From: Desulfobulbaceae bacterium
GTDB lineage: Bacteria; Desulfobacterota; Desulfobulbia; Desulfobulbales; Desulfocapsaceae
NCBI GenBank assembly: GCA_031287565.1
Contig: JAITSS010000006.1
Coordinates: forward strand, 1 to 41,880
DNA length: 41,880 bases
Direction of reading: 5' to 3'
Shown here: in pieces, positions 25,794 through 33,939 of the stretch
Numbering within the stretch: position 1 is the first letter of the stretch
Layout: every line of letters begins with the position of its first letter
Notes under the pieces: generated by a model
Database searches by the model: none
What the model saw: the letters and a program-made list of their open reading frames with translations, nothing else
Told to the model about the DNA's origin: nothing
Made by a program: the position numbers and the translations under genes

Positions 25794-27302
25794 TTAGCGG
25801 CATGGACGACGTCGGCTACGCGGTCGCCGCGTCGGTGGGCCGGACCGGTCGGACGATTCGCCGCCTGATTTTTCCACTTTGGCCGGCAACGCGGCGAACA
25901 GCTCATCTTCCGGTGGAATGCAGGGCAAGCTGTGGCCGATGTAGTGTTCAATTTCCGGTAGGACAAAGGCCCCTTCCTCGTCGGCGAAGCTGATCGCCAC
26001 CCCGGCGGCCCCGGCTCGTCCGGTGCGACCGATGCGGTGCACATAATCTTCCGGTTCGTTTGGCAAGGTATAGTTGATGACGTAGCGCACCTGGTCGATA
26101 TGCAGGCCGCGTCCGGCGACATCGGTGGCGATGAGGATTTTCGCCCGACCGCTACGGAAGCGCTCCAAGCGTTTTTCGCGTTTATCCTGCGGCACATCGC
26201 CGGAGAGTTCGGCGCAGTCAATGCCGCGTTCGGCCAGGCGTTGGGCCAAAGAGCGCACTTCGCTCTTCATGTTGGCGAAAATCAAGGCGCGGTCGTCCTG
26301 GTGCAGACGGAGAAAATTATAGAGGACGATAAATTTTTCGCCGCCGCTGACCAGATAGAGGCGCTGCTCAATGCTTGCCTGGGTCATCTGTTCCGGCTCA
26401 GCTTCGACATAAACCGGCTCAACGCACCACTGGGCGGCCAGTCGGCGCACGTCGTCTGAAACCGTCGCCGAAAACAGCATGGTCTGGCGCTGCTCCTTTT
26501 TCGGCAGACGACCAATGATGCGGCGCACATCCGGGATGAATCCCATGTCGAGCATCCGGTCGGCCTCATCGATCACGAGGATGCGGCAGTGGTCGATGCG
26601 GAGCACGCCGCGATGCAGAAAATCGATCAATCTGCCCGGCGTCGCCGCCACCACATCGACGCCTTGGCGCAAGCGGCGTTCCTGCTCGTGATACTCGGCG
26701 CCGCCGTAGACGGCCAGCATGTCGATATTGCAAAATTTACCGAGCGCCGCGCCATCTTTGGCGATCTGGCCGACCAATTCTCTGGTCGGGGCAATGACCA
26801 AAGCCATCGGTCGGGCCAGCGTTTCGCCTGCCGCGCGGAGTTCCAGGATGCGCGAAAAAATGGCCAGGAGGAATACCGCGCTTTTGCCGGTGCCGGTGTT
26901 GGCTTTGCCGATCAGGTCTTTGCCGACCAAGGCCGCAGGCAGAGCCTTGTCCTGAATCGGCGTGCAGTATTGAAAACCCAGCTCGTGGATGCCGCGCATT
27001 AACGAGTCCGGCAGGATAAGATCATGAAAACGCCCTTTGCCGTCCAACGGCGGCACGGTGAAATCTGCAAGATGCCAGCCGGTCTGGGGCGTTTCCGCTG
27101 TGGTCGTGGTTTTCGGCACGGATGCGACGGCGTTTTTATCACGGCTTTTACGCCGTCGTCGCGGTGGTACCGAGGGCCGTTCGTCTGTGGCCGGTTCATT
27201 GCCCGCCGGGCCGACACGATTGGCGGGCGCGGGCGTCTTTCGTCCGATGAAAACAATTTTTTGAAGTTGATGGGCCGCTCGTCGCAGGAAATTTTTAATC
27301 AT
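25794..27302 (-). CDS. DEAD-box RNA helicase (RhlB/RhlE-like)
   Basis: The protein is 502 residues from the ATG at 27302 (MIKNFLRRAAHQLQKI); the open frame reaches 27407. After a basic, proline-rich N-terminal extension of about 90 residues the helicase core follows: Q motif CTPIQDKALP, motif I ANTGTGKS (Asn and Ser where AQTGTGKT is usual), PTRELVGQ, TPGRLID, DEAD in VIDEADRMLDMGF, FSATVSD, IATDVAGRGLHID and HRIGRTGRAG. The C-terminus is Arg-rich, typical of an RNA-binding tail. It would unwind short RNA duplexes in decay or ribosome assembly. Neither possible start has a strong ribosome site, so the start is uncertain. Confidence 0.9.
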   Translation of the reverse strand: MIKNFLRRAAHQLQKIVFIGRKTPAPANRVGPAGNEPATDERPSVPPRRRRKSRDKNAVASVPKTTTTAETPQTGWHLADFTVPPLDGKGRFHDLILPDSLMRGIHELGFQYCTPIQDKALPAALVGKDLIGKANTGTGKSAVFLLAIFSRILELRAAGETLARPMALVIAPTRELVGQIAKDGAALGKFCNIDMLAVYGGAEYHEQERRLRQGVDVVAATPGRLIDFLHRGVLRIDHCRILVIDEADRMLDMGFIPDVRRIIGRLPKKEQRQTMLFSATVSDDVRRLAAQWCVEPVYVEAEPEQMTQASIEQRLYLVSGGEKFIVLYNFLRLHQDDRALIFANMKSEVRSLAQRLAERGIDCAELSGDVPQDKREKRLERFRSGRAKILIATDVAGRGLHIDQVRYVINYTLPNEPEDYVHRIGRTGRAGAAGVAISFADEEGAFVLPEIEHYIGHSLPCIPPEDELFAALPAKVEKSGGESSDRSGPPTRRPRSRRRPCR

Positions 27303-27469
27303 GAAAGACCAAGTTGTGGCGGCGATGCCGCCGGTGCTTGTCCTGGGCCGGTCAGGGAGCAATGGATGAAAAAGGCGCGACTGACCATGATTTGGCGTCG
27401 CGTCCATTCGCTGTGAAATGGGCGTGCCCGCCGGCTCGTCATAGCCGTCGCATGTAGCGGATTGGTGGC

Positions 27470-28165
27470 TTATTTGCCGATAATCCGCAGTTCGTCGATG
27501 TAGGGGCCAAACAATTCATCATAATCGGGAATGGCCTTACGCAGCACCGTGTGCAAAAGTGGCAGGTCGTCTTCTCGCACCGTCAGATTAGCCGACAGCG
27601 ACAGGGCTTCGAGATTGTAGAGGGTATGCAGATTTTTGCCGATCAGCACAAAAAAGATATAGCGGCGCTTGATCATATTCATCGCGCGCATGGCTCGATA
27701 AAACGTGCCGGATGCGAAGCCGCCCGGCTCATATTCTTCATGCAGAAATACGCTGGCGTATGGAAGAAACTCCAGGCGGTCCAGGGCGATTTCGGCGCTT
27801 TCCGGCTGCTCGGCGACATAACCCAGTCCTTCCATGGTCTGGGTAACGATATTTTTGCTCTCGCCGGGCGGCATCAGAACCATCGAGCGAGAAACGTCCT
27901 CAATGACATCCTGATTGGAAAAATCGCCGTCGCGCAGCCACTGCAGATCCGGCGGCGGCGGCGCTTTCATCGCCAGAAGCGTTCTGCCGCCGTCTTCAGT
28001 TTCCTGCTCTCCCCCCAGGGCTTCGAGTGGGTCAAATGTGATGATTGATGAGCAGGAGACGCATTTGACGCGGGCCGTTTGGCCGCTGGGCAGGGCGATG
28101 AGGCTTTCGCGCACCTTATCGCTTAGTTTCATCTGGGTTCCGCAGCGCGGACATCGCACATTCAT
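27470..28165 (-). CDS. Zinc-ribbon protein of unknown function, paired with a PilT/PilU gene
   Basis: The 231-residue protein opens with a four-cysteine ribbon (C5-x2-C8 and C35-x2-C38), of the MJ0042 type found at the N-terminus of many bacterial regulatory or pilus-related proteins. A low-complexity linker with proline follows (residues about 50-75). The mixed alpha/beta C-terminal region (residues about 90-231, containing ALDRLEFLPYASVFLHEEYE and FVLIGKNLHTLYNLEAL) is not one I recognise. It starts seven bases after the PilT/PilU stop, so the two are surely one operon and probably work together. No signal peptide or membrane segment is visible, so it should be cytoplasmic. Confidence 0.75.
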   Translation of the reverse strand: MNVRCPRCGTQMKLSDKVRESLIALPSGQTARVKCVSCSSIITFDPLEALGGEQETEDGGRTLLAMKAPPPPDLQWLRDGDFSNQDVIEDVSRSMVLMPPGESKNIVTQTMEGLGYVAEQPESAEIALDRLEFLPYASVFLHEEYEPGGFASGTFYRAMRAMNMIKRRYIFFVLIGKNLHTLYNLEALSLSANLTVREDDLPLLHTVLRKAIPDYDELFGPYIDELRIIGK

Positions 28166-28172
28166 GGCTGGT

Positions 28173-29378
28173 TTATCTCGTCATCGCCGTGCGCCTTCTG
28201 GCCGCGGCGTGCTGGTTGTTTTCTTCTTCGTCGCGCTCGACGGCCAAGTTGGTCAGATTCGAGGTCATCTCGCCTCGTTCGGCGCGGATACGGTCAATGC
28301 CGCGGTTGATTTCCGAACGCTGGGTGCAGAAATGGATGGCGGTGTCGGCGGTGATCATGCCGCGCCCGTACAGGTCCAGGATGCTTTGATCGAAGGTGCG
28401 CATCGCCATCGCGCCTCCCTCCTTGATGACATTATAAAACGAGCGCTCCTCCGATTCGCCATTCAGAATCAGGTCGCGCACGCGCAGGCTGGCGCTGAGA
28501 ATTTCCAGAGCCACTACGCGCCCGCCGCCGACTCTGGGCAACAGTCTTTGCCCGACGATCCAACGGACGGTATCGACTAAACGATGCCGGGCCTGTTCCT
28601 GTTCGGCGTGCTCAAACATGGCGAGGATGCGGTTGATGGTTTGGCCGGCGTCGATGGTATGCAGGGTGGAAAAGACCAGATGGCCGGTTTCGGCGGCGGT
28701 CAGCGCGACATCCATGGTCTCGCGGTCGCGCATTTCGCCGACGAGAATCACCTTGGGCGCCTGGCGCAGGGCCGCCCTGAGGCCCATGGCGAAGGTGCTG
28801 AAATCGGTGCCCAGCTCCCGTTGGTTGAAGGTGGCGGTGCGCTGCGGATGAATGTATTCGATTGGGTCTTCAAGCGTCACCACATGCACCGCCCGTTCTT
28901 CGTTGATGCGGTTGAGAACTGCGGCGAGCGACGTGGTTTTACCGGAACCAGTGGCGCCGGCGAACAGAACCAGACCATTCAGCTCCCTGGCCATTTTCAC
29001 GAAGGCCTGCGGAAACTGTAAGAGTTCGATGGTTGGAATGGCGGTGTCGAGTTTACGTAAAACCGTGGTGATATAGCCTTTCTGCGTGAAGATATTGACG
29101 CGGAAACGCGCCTTGTCGCCCAGGGCGTAGGAAATGTCGCAGGAACCGTTCTGGATGAGATCCCGCAGTATTCGCCGGTCGCCGCCAATCAGATTCAGGG
29201 CGAAGGTTTCAGATTGGAATGGGGAAAGTTCGCCGATTGTCGGCTCGATTGTTACTGGCATCAACACGCCGTTGGTCTCGACTTGCAGGGTTTTCCCCAC
29301 CGTGATATTGAGGTCGGATACGCCATCATAGGCGTCTAACATGGTGGCGATCCAGTAGTCGATTTCAGCCTTTTTCAT
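28173..29378 (-). CDS. PilT/PilU-family type IV pilus retraction ATPase
   Basis: The 401-residue secretion ATPase powers pilus retraction at the cytoplasmic base of the type IV pilus. Features include Walker A GATGSGKTTS, the Asp box VTLEDPIEYIH, Walker B VILVGEMRDRETM, and the His box TGHLVFSTLHT. The start at 29378 is preceded by GGAG five bases upstream; the longer frame to 29873 runs into the promoter of ilvD and is discarded. The C-terminal tail (MTSNLTNLAVERDEEENNQ) is longer than in classical PilT, more like PilU, but the distinction is not secure. No pilin genes lie nearby. Confidence 0.9.
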   Translation of the reverse strand: MKKAEIDYWIATMLDAYDGVSDLNITVGKTLQVETNGVLMPVTIEPTIGELSPFQSETFALNLIGGDRRILRDLIQNGSCDISYALGDKARFRVNIFTQKGYITTVLRKLDTAIPTIELLQFPQAFVKMARELNGLVLFAGATGSGKTTSLAAVLNRINEERAVHVVTLEDPIEYIHPQRTATFNQRELGTDFSTFAMGLRAALRQAPKVILVGEMRDRETMDVALTAAETGHLVFSTLHTIDAGQTINRILAMFEHAEQEQARHRLVDTVRWIVGQRLLPRVGGGRVVALEILSASLRVRDLILNGESEERSFYNVIKEGGAMAMRTFDQSILDLYGRGMITADTAIHFCTQRSEINRGIDRIRAERGEMTSNLTNLAVERDEEENNQHAAARRRTAMTR

Positions 29379-29419
29379 GAAGTCTCCAAAATCCCATGGG
29401 GCACAAACGGATAGTTTTG

Positions 29420-29425
29420 TATAAT
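29420..29425 (+). promoter_or_regulatory. Possible -10 box for ilvD
   Basis: TATAAT lies in the divergent gap between the pilus ATPase gene and ilvD, 113 bases before the ilvD start. The -35 region at about 29397 (TGGGGC) is poor, so confidence is limited. Confidence 0.35.
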
Positions 29426-29537
29426 GCCGCAAAATCGTCCGCAATTTCAATATTTTTCTCAAGTTCGCCGCCCCAGGTCGAGGCCGCGCCGCCAAAGCGA
29501 TTCCATCCAATTTTATTTTTTGCCGGAAGGTGCATCC

Positions 29538-31370
29538 ATGAGCATTCCCCTTCGCAGCGACATCACCACGCAGGGCCGACGCATGGCCGGAGCCAGGAGC
29601 CTCTGGCGCGCCAATGGCATGAAAGAAGAGCAATTTGGCAAGCCGATCATCGCCATCGTCAACTCGTTTACCCAGATGGTGCCCGGTCACGCCCATTTGC
29701 ATGAAATCGGCCAGAAACTGCGCGCCCGCTTCGCCGAAAAGGGCTGTTTCGCCGCCGAATTTAACACCATCGCCATTGATGACGGCATCGCCATGGGCCA
29801 CGATGGGATGCTGTATTCGTTGCCATCCAGGGAAGTCATTGCCGATAGCGTAGAATATATGTGCCAGGCGCACGCGGTTGACGCAATGATCTGCATTTCC
29901 AACTGCGACAAGATCACGCCGGGCATGTTAATGGCCGCCATGCGCCTGAATATTCCCACCATTTTCGTGTCCGGCGGGCCGATGGAGGCCGGGCGCGGCG
30001 CTGACCGCAAATATGATTTGATCGACGCCATGGTCATCGCCGCCGATCCGGCGGTTTCTGACGAAGAAGTTGCGCAAATTGAACGCTGCGCCTGCCCGAC
30101 CTGTGGCTCATGTTCCGGCATGTTCACCGCTAACTCGATGAATTGCCTGAACGAGGCCCTGGGCCTGGCGCTGCCCGGCAACGGCACCGTCGTCGCCACC
30201 CACGTTGAACGTGGCAAACTCTTTGAACGCGCCGCTGACCGTCTCATGCAGATGACCGAAGCCTGGTACGGACGCGGCGACGCCTCGGTCTTGCCGCGCG
30301 CCATCGCCACTAAAGCCGCCTTCATGAACGCCATGGCGCTGGACATCGCCATGGGCGGATCGACCAATACGGTCTTGCATCTCTTGGCCGTTGCCCATGA
30401 GGCCGAGGTCGATTTCACCATGGCCGACATCGACGCCTTGTCGCGCCGGGTACCGCACCTGTGCAAGGTCGCGCCATCAACGCCCATTTATCATGTTGAA
30501 GATGTGCACCGCAGCGGCGGCGTCATGGCGATATTGGGGATTCTCGACCGGTTAGGGCTGATTGATCCCTTCGTCGGACGGGTTGATTATAAAACGCTTG
30601 GCGCGGCTTTGGCCGATTGGGATATTGGTCGCTCCGGCCACCATCCGGCGGCTGACGCCTTGTACCGCGCCGCGCCGGGCAACAGCGGGTTGAATCTGGT
30701 CATGGCTTCGCAGGACAGCCGCGCCGAACTGGACCTCGACCGGGCGGACGGCTGCATTCGCGACTTCGCCCATTGTTATAACCAAGACGGCGGCTTGGCG
30801 GTGCTGTTTGGCAACCTGGCTGAAAACGGCTGCATTGTCAAAACCGCCGGGGTCGATGAAGAGATTTTTGTCTTCTCCGGCCCAGCCAAGGTGGTTGATT
30901 CGCAGGAGGAAGCCAACCAAGCGATCCTTGGCGGCAAAATCCAGGCGGGCGACGTGATTATTATTCGCTACGAGGGGCCGAAGGGCGGGCCGGGGATGCA
31001 GGAGATGCTCTATCCCACTTCGTATCTGAAGTCGATGCATTTAGGGAAAACCTGCGCCTTGATCACCGATGGCCGTTTTTCCGGCGGCACGTCCGGCCTG
31101 TCGATTGGCCATGTTTCACCGGAAGCGGCGGCGGGCGGCAATATCGCGCTGGTGCAAGATGGTGATATAATTGAAATAAACATCCAGACCCGCACCATCC
31201 GCGTCGCCTTGACCGCCGAGGATTTGGCCGCTCGCCGTGTGCGGGAAGAGGCCAAGGGGCGGGCGGCTTTTACGCCGGTCGGGCGCGAGCGGCATGTTTC
31301 CAAAGCGCTCAAAGCCTACGCGCTGCTGGCTGCTTCCGCCGATAAAGGCGCGGTGCGCATTTTGCCGTGA
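29538..31370 (+). CDS. ilvD: Dihydroxy-acid dehydratase
   Basis: The 610-residue Fe-S enzyme dehydrates dihydroxy-isovalerate and -methylvalerate in the synthesis of valine, leucine and isoleucine. Cluster cysteines are in [11 protein letters not shown] and [19 protein letters not shown]; the active-site serine region is [11 protein letters not shown] near the C-terminus. The ATG at 29538 has GGAAGG nine bases upstream and matches the family start ([20 protein letters not shown]); the open frame upstream to 29424 is not used. Length is normal for the long form. It is monocistronic, with its own terminator. Confidence 0.97.
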   Translation: MSIPLRSDITTQGRRMAGARSLWRANGMKEEQFGKPIIAIVNSFTQMVPGHAHLHEIGQKLRARFAEKGCFAAEFNTIAIDDGIAMGHDGMLYSLPSREVIADSVEYMCQAHAVDAMICISNCDKITPGMLMAAMRLNIPTIFVSGGPMEAGRGADRKYDLIDAMVIAADPAVSDEEVAQIERCACPTCGSCSGMFTANSMNCLNEALGLALPGNGTVVATHVERGKLFERAADRLMQMTEAWYGRGDASVLPRAIATKAAFMNAMALDIAMGGSTNTVLHLLAVAHEAEVDFTMADIDALSRRVPHLCKVAPSTPIYHVEDVHRSGGVMAILGILDRLGLIDPFVGRVDYKTLGAALADWDIGRSGHHPAADALYRAAPGNSGLNLVMASQDSRAELDLDRADGCIRDFAHCYNQDGGLAVLFGNLAENGCIVKTAGVDEEIFVFSGPAKVVDSQEEANQAILGGKIQAGDVIIIRYEGPKGGPGMQEMLYPTSYLKSMHLGKTCALITDGRFSGGTSGLSIGHVSPEAAAGGNIALVQDGDIIEINIQTRTIRVALTAEDLAARRVREEAKGRAAFTPVGRERHVSKALKAYALLAASADKGAVRILP

Positions 31371-31568
31371 GGCGCCGCGACGATGAACAGCGCGATTGAC
31401 GACATAAACGCCCCGGATGACGTTGAAACCTCGCTGGCGACGGGGGGAGAGGTCAGTCGATTTTCTACCGCCTCCCAGCATGTTGGTGGGAAAAATTGAA
31501 AAGGAAAAGATCACGATTTTCCTGATTTTCTTTTGCCGCCCGTGCCACCTTCGGCCTGACCTATTTCA

Positions 31569-31619
31569 GCCCCGCCAATCTTTTGCCGGAAGCAGGAAAG
31601 ATGCGCGGGGCGTTTTTTT
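31569..31619 (+). terminator. Rho-independent terminator in the ilvD-lysC gap
   Basis: GCCCCGC (31569-31575) pairs with GCGGGGC (31605-31611), with an inner ATCTTT/AAAGAT helix, followed by seven T. It lies about 200 bases after ilvD; the bases between (31371-31568) show no gene. Confidence 0.85.
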
Positions 31620-31641
31620 GGTTTTTTGATGGAGAAAATAA

Positions 31642-32970
31642 TCAGCCGGTGAAGGCCATGTAAATCGCCAGCACCGCCTTTTCATAGTCATCGGCCGCGA
31701 CGCCGATGATGATGTTGATTTCCGAGGCGCCCTGGTTGATAATCCGCACATTGACGCCTTCACGCGCCAATGCGCCGAAGACTTTGCCCGCGATGCCGAC
31801 GGTTGAACTCATGCCCTCGCCGACCACGGCCAGGAGCGCGAGATCGTGCTCCACCACGAGGACATCCGGCTCAATATCGTGGTGGATATCGGCGACCACG
31901 GTCTCTTCTTTATCGGCGAGTTGGCTCGTCTCCATGATGACAGAAATCGAGTCGATGCTTGACGGGCAATGTTCAAAACTGATGCCGTGCCGTAGCAGCG
32001 CGCCCAACAGTTTATGGGCGATGCCCGCCTGATGGTGCAGCATGGTTTTGGCTACGGAAATCATGGAAAAACCCTGCTTGCCGGCGATACCGGCGATTTC
32101 GGTGCGGGCTAAGGTGGCGGCGCTGAGTTTCGGCGTGATGACGGTGCCGGGGTCCTGTGGGCGATTGGTGTTTTTGATGCGGATGGGAATGCCCGCCTCG
32201 CGCACCGGCAAAATCGCCTCGTCGTGGAACACCGATGCGCCCATGTAGGCCATTTCCCGCACTTCCTTAAAAGAAATTTCGGGGATCACCTTCGGATCGT
32301 AGACGAGGCGCGGGTCGGCCATTAAGATGCCGGAGGTGTCGGTCCAGTTTTCATACAGCGCCGCCTGGGCGGCACGGGCGGCGATCGCTCCGGAAATATC
32401 CGAGCCGCCGCGGGAAAAGGTTTTGACCGCGCCGGGGCCTTTGGCGCCGTCGTAACCATAAAAACCGGCCATGACGAAGAGGCGCGGATTGTCGGCGAAA
32501 CGATTGTCTAAAGATTGATAGGTTTGCGGCAGAACGCCACCGTCGCCGCCGATGGCTACGCACTGGCCGGGGTCGATCATCTCGCCGCCAAGATAGGCGG
32601 CCATCAGAAGGGCGCAGCAGTATTCGCCACGGCTGGCCGCGAAATCGGCGCTGCAACCGGCGCTAAGATTCGCCGCCAGTTCGTCCAAGGCTGCGGCGAC
32701 CGGGGAATTGATGGCCAAAGCGGTGGCGATTTCCTGAAAACGTTCGCGGATCACGGTCAGCGGCGCGGTAAAATCGTCGCCACTGGCGGCCAATGTATGA
32801 CAGCGATACAAAAGGTCGGTTATCTTCTGGTCATCCGGACGGCGTTTGCCCGGCGCGGAAACCACGACGATTTTCCGCCGGGCGTCGGCTTCAATGATGG
32901 CCCTGACTTTTCTGAACTGTCCGGCGTCGGCCAGACTCGACCCGCCGAATTTCACCACAATCCTTTCCAT
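31642..32970 (-). CDS. lysC: Aspartate kinase (monofunctional)
   Basis: The 442-residue enzyme phosphorylates aspartate at the start of lysine, threonine and methionine synthesis. The kinase domain begins VVKFGGSSLAD and contains SRGEYCCALLMAAYL, TFSRGGSDISGA and PVREAGIPIRIKNTNRP. Two ACT domains follow (about residues 300-442), including SVIMETSQL and VVGEGMSSTVGIAGKVF, where feedback by lysine or threonine would act. No homoserine dehydrogenase domain is attached. AAAGGAAAG stands nine bases before the ATG. I see no lysine riboswitch upstream. It is convergent with ilvD. Confidence 0.95.
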   Translation of the reverse strand: MERIVVKFGGSSLADAGQFRKVRAIIEADARRKIVVVSAPGKRRPDDQKITDLLYRCHTLAASGDDFTAPLTVIRERFQEIATALAINSPVAAALDELAANLSAGCSADFAASRGEYCCALLMAAYLGGEMIDPGQCVAIGGDGGVLPQTYQSLDNRFADNPRLFVMAGFYGYDGAKGPGAVKTFSRGGSDISGAIAARAAQAALYENWTDTSGILMADPRLVYDPKVIPEISFKEVREMAYMGASVFHDEAILPVREAGIPIRIKNTNRPQDPGTVITPKLSAATLARTEIAGIAGKQGFSMISVAKTMLHHQAGIAHKLLGALLRHGISFEHCPSSIDSISVIMETSQLADKEETVVADIHHDIEPDVLVVEHDLALLAVVGEGMSSTVGIAGKVFGALAREGVNVRIINQGASEINIIIGVAADDYEKAVLAIYMAFTG

Positions 32971-32990
32971 GCCGCTTTCCTTTATGCGCG

Positions 32991-33019
32991 TTAATGTCGG
33001 GTTTTTGCCTGACTATAAT
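32991..33019 (+). promoter_or_regulatory. Candidate sigma-70-type promoter
   Basis: TTAATG and TATAAT are 17 bases apart on the + strand, upstream of the HI0074-type/MNT pair. The -10 is perfect, the -35 weak. A leader of about 160 bases (33026-33185) would precede the gene; I see nothing recognisable in it. Confidence 0.4.
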
Positions 33020-33185
33020 AAGGTTCCACAAACGACAGCGGAAGCAATACCCGCAGCGACCGGGAATTGCAAGAGCCGCTTGGAAAATTCGCCGATAATT
33101 TCTTTGACGAACGGCGGTGGCTGTGCTATCGGAACCGAGTTGCGCTTGGCTTTCAGAGATGATTTGATTGGTAGCGGGAACATCG

Positions 33186-33580
33186 ATGCGACAGGACATT
33201 CGCTGGCGACAACGCTTTCAGAATTTTGACCGCGCCCTGCTCCTGTTACGGGAACTGGAGCGGCACAGCGATCTGAACGCCTTAAAACCCGTCGAGCAGG
33301 AGGGTTTTATTCAGCGCTTTGAGTATACCTTTGAATTGGCGTGGAAAATCGCGAAGGATTATTTGGAGTATTCGGGTCATGTAATAAGCCAGGCATCGCC
33401 GCGTTCGCCGCCGGGGTGATTGCCGACGGGGCGCGATTTATTGATATGATCGAAGCGAGAAATCTGTTGTCGCGCACCTACGATTTTGCCACATTCCACG
33501 AGATTTTCCTGAAAATAGCCGGTGAATATTTGCCCGCCTTGCGCCAATTTCACCGCTTTTTGTCTGAACAAGCATCATGA
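33186..33580 (+). pseudogene. HI0074-type nucleotidyltransferase partner (HEPN-like), frameshifted
   Basis: The first frame reads MRQDIRWRQRFQNFDRAL to DYLEYSGHVISQASPRS and then stops at 33419. The second frame resumes with AFAAGVIADGARFIDMIEAR-NLLSRTYDF and ends LSEQAS at 33580. Together they match the HI0074 (NTase substrate-binding) helical family, in which SPR is followed by about six residues and then AFxxGLIxDG. The missing piece and the frame change indicate a deletion of about 19 bases near 33403. The gene is therefore probably inactive. Its partner, the MNT gene, overlaps its stop (ATGA), and both would share one transcript. In the HEPN/MNT class, the HEPN member is usually the toxic or substrate-binding partner and MNT the neutralising one. 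Confidence 0.75.
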
Positions 33581-33900
33581 ACACCGGGCTTTCCGATGCG
33601 GAGACGAACATGATCGTTGATGTGCTGCGAAAAGCGCCGTTACGATGCGCCGTCCTGTTTGGTTCCCGCGCCAAAGGCCAGTCCCGCCGCAATTCCGACA
33701 TAGACATCGCCGTTTCAGGCGATATTGATGACTTCGCTTGCGCTGAATTGGCGTCTGAACTCGATGAACTGCCGCTTCCCTATCAATTCGATGTGATCAA
33801 TTTCGCTACCGTCAAAAATCCCGATTTGCCTGACCATATTCTGCGTGTCGGCCTGACGCTGTATGAGCGCGCATCGAACAAGTTTGATGGCGGCGCCTGA
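33577..33900 (+). CDS. Minimal nucleotidyltransferase (MNT domain)
   Basis: The 107-residue protein has the polymerase-beta-type core: LFGSRAKGQSRRNSDIDIAV with GSR at residues 29-31 and Asp at 41 and 43 that bind metal, and a third acidic residue at D72 (QFDVINF). Small MNT proteins of this kind pair with HEPN/HI0074 proteins and can modify them with nucleotides to silence them. Unlike its partner, this gene is intact, as expected if the antitoxin-like half is kept after the other is broken. A toxin-antitoxin role is inference. Confidence 0.85.
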   Translation: MNTGLSDAETNMIVDVLRKAPLRCAVLFGSRAKGQSRRNSDIDIAVSGDIDDFACAELASELDELPLPYQFDVINFATVKNPDLPDHILRVGLTLYERASNKFDGGA

Positions 33901-33939
33901 GGTCGTTCCTTTCTCCCCATTCATATTCATGGCATCGTC

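Noticed and set aside
29379..29873. N-terminal extension of the pilus ATPase frame
   Set aside because: It reads through the ilvD promoter and 5' region; the ATG at 29378 has a good ribosome site and family-like start.
32971..33185. Lysine riboswitch ahead of lysC
   Set aside because: I looked for the long multi-helix leader and its conserved core on the - strand and saw none; only a short leader with a ribosome site.
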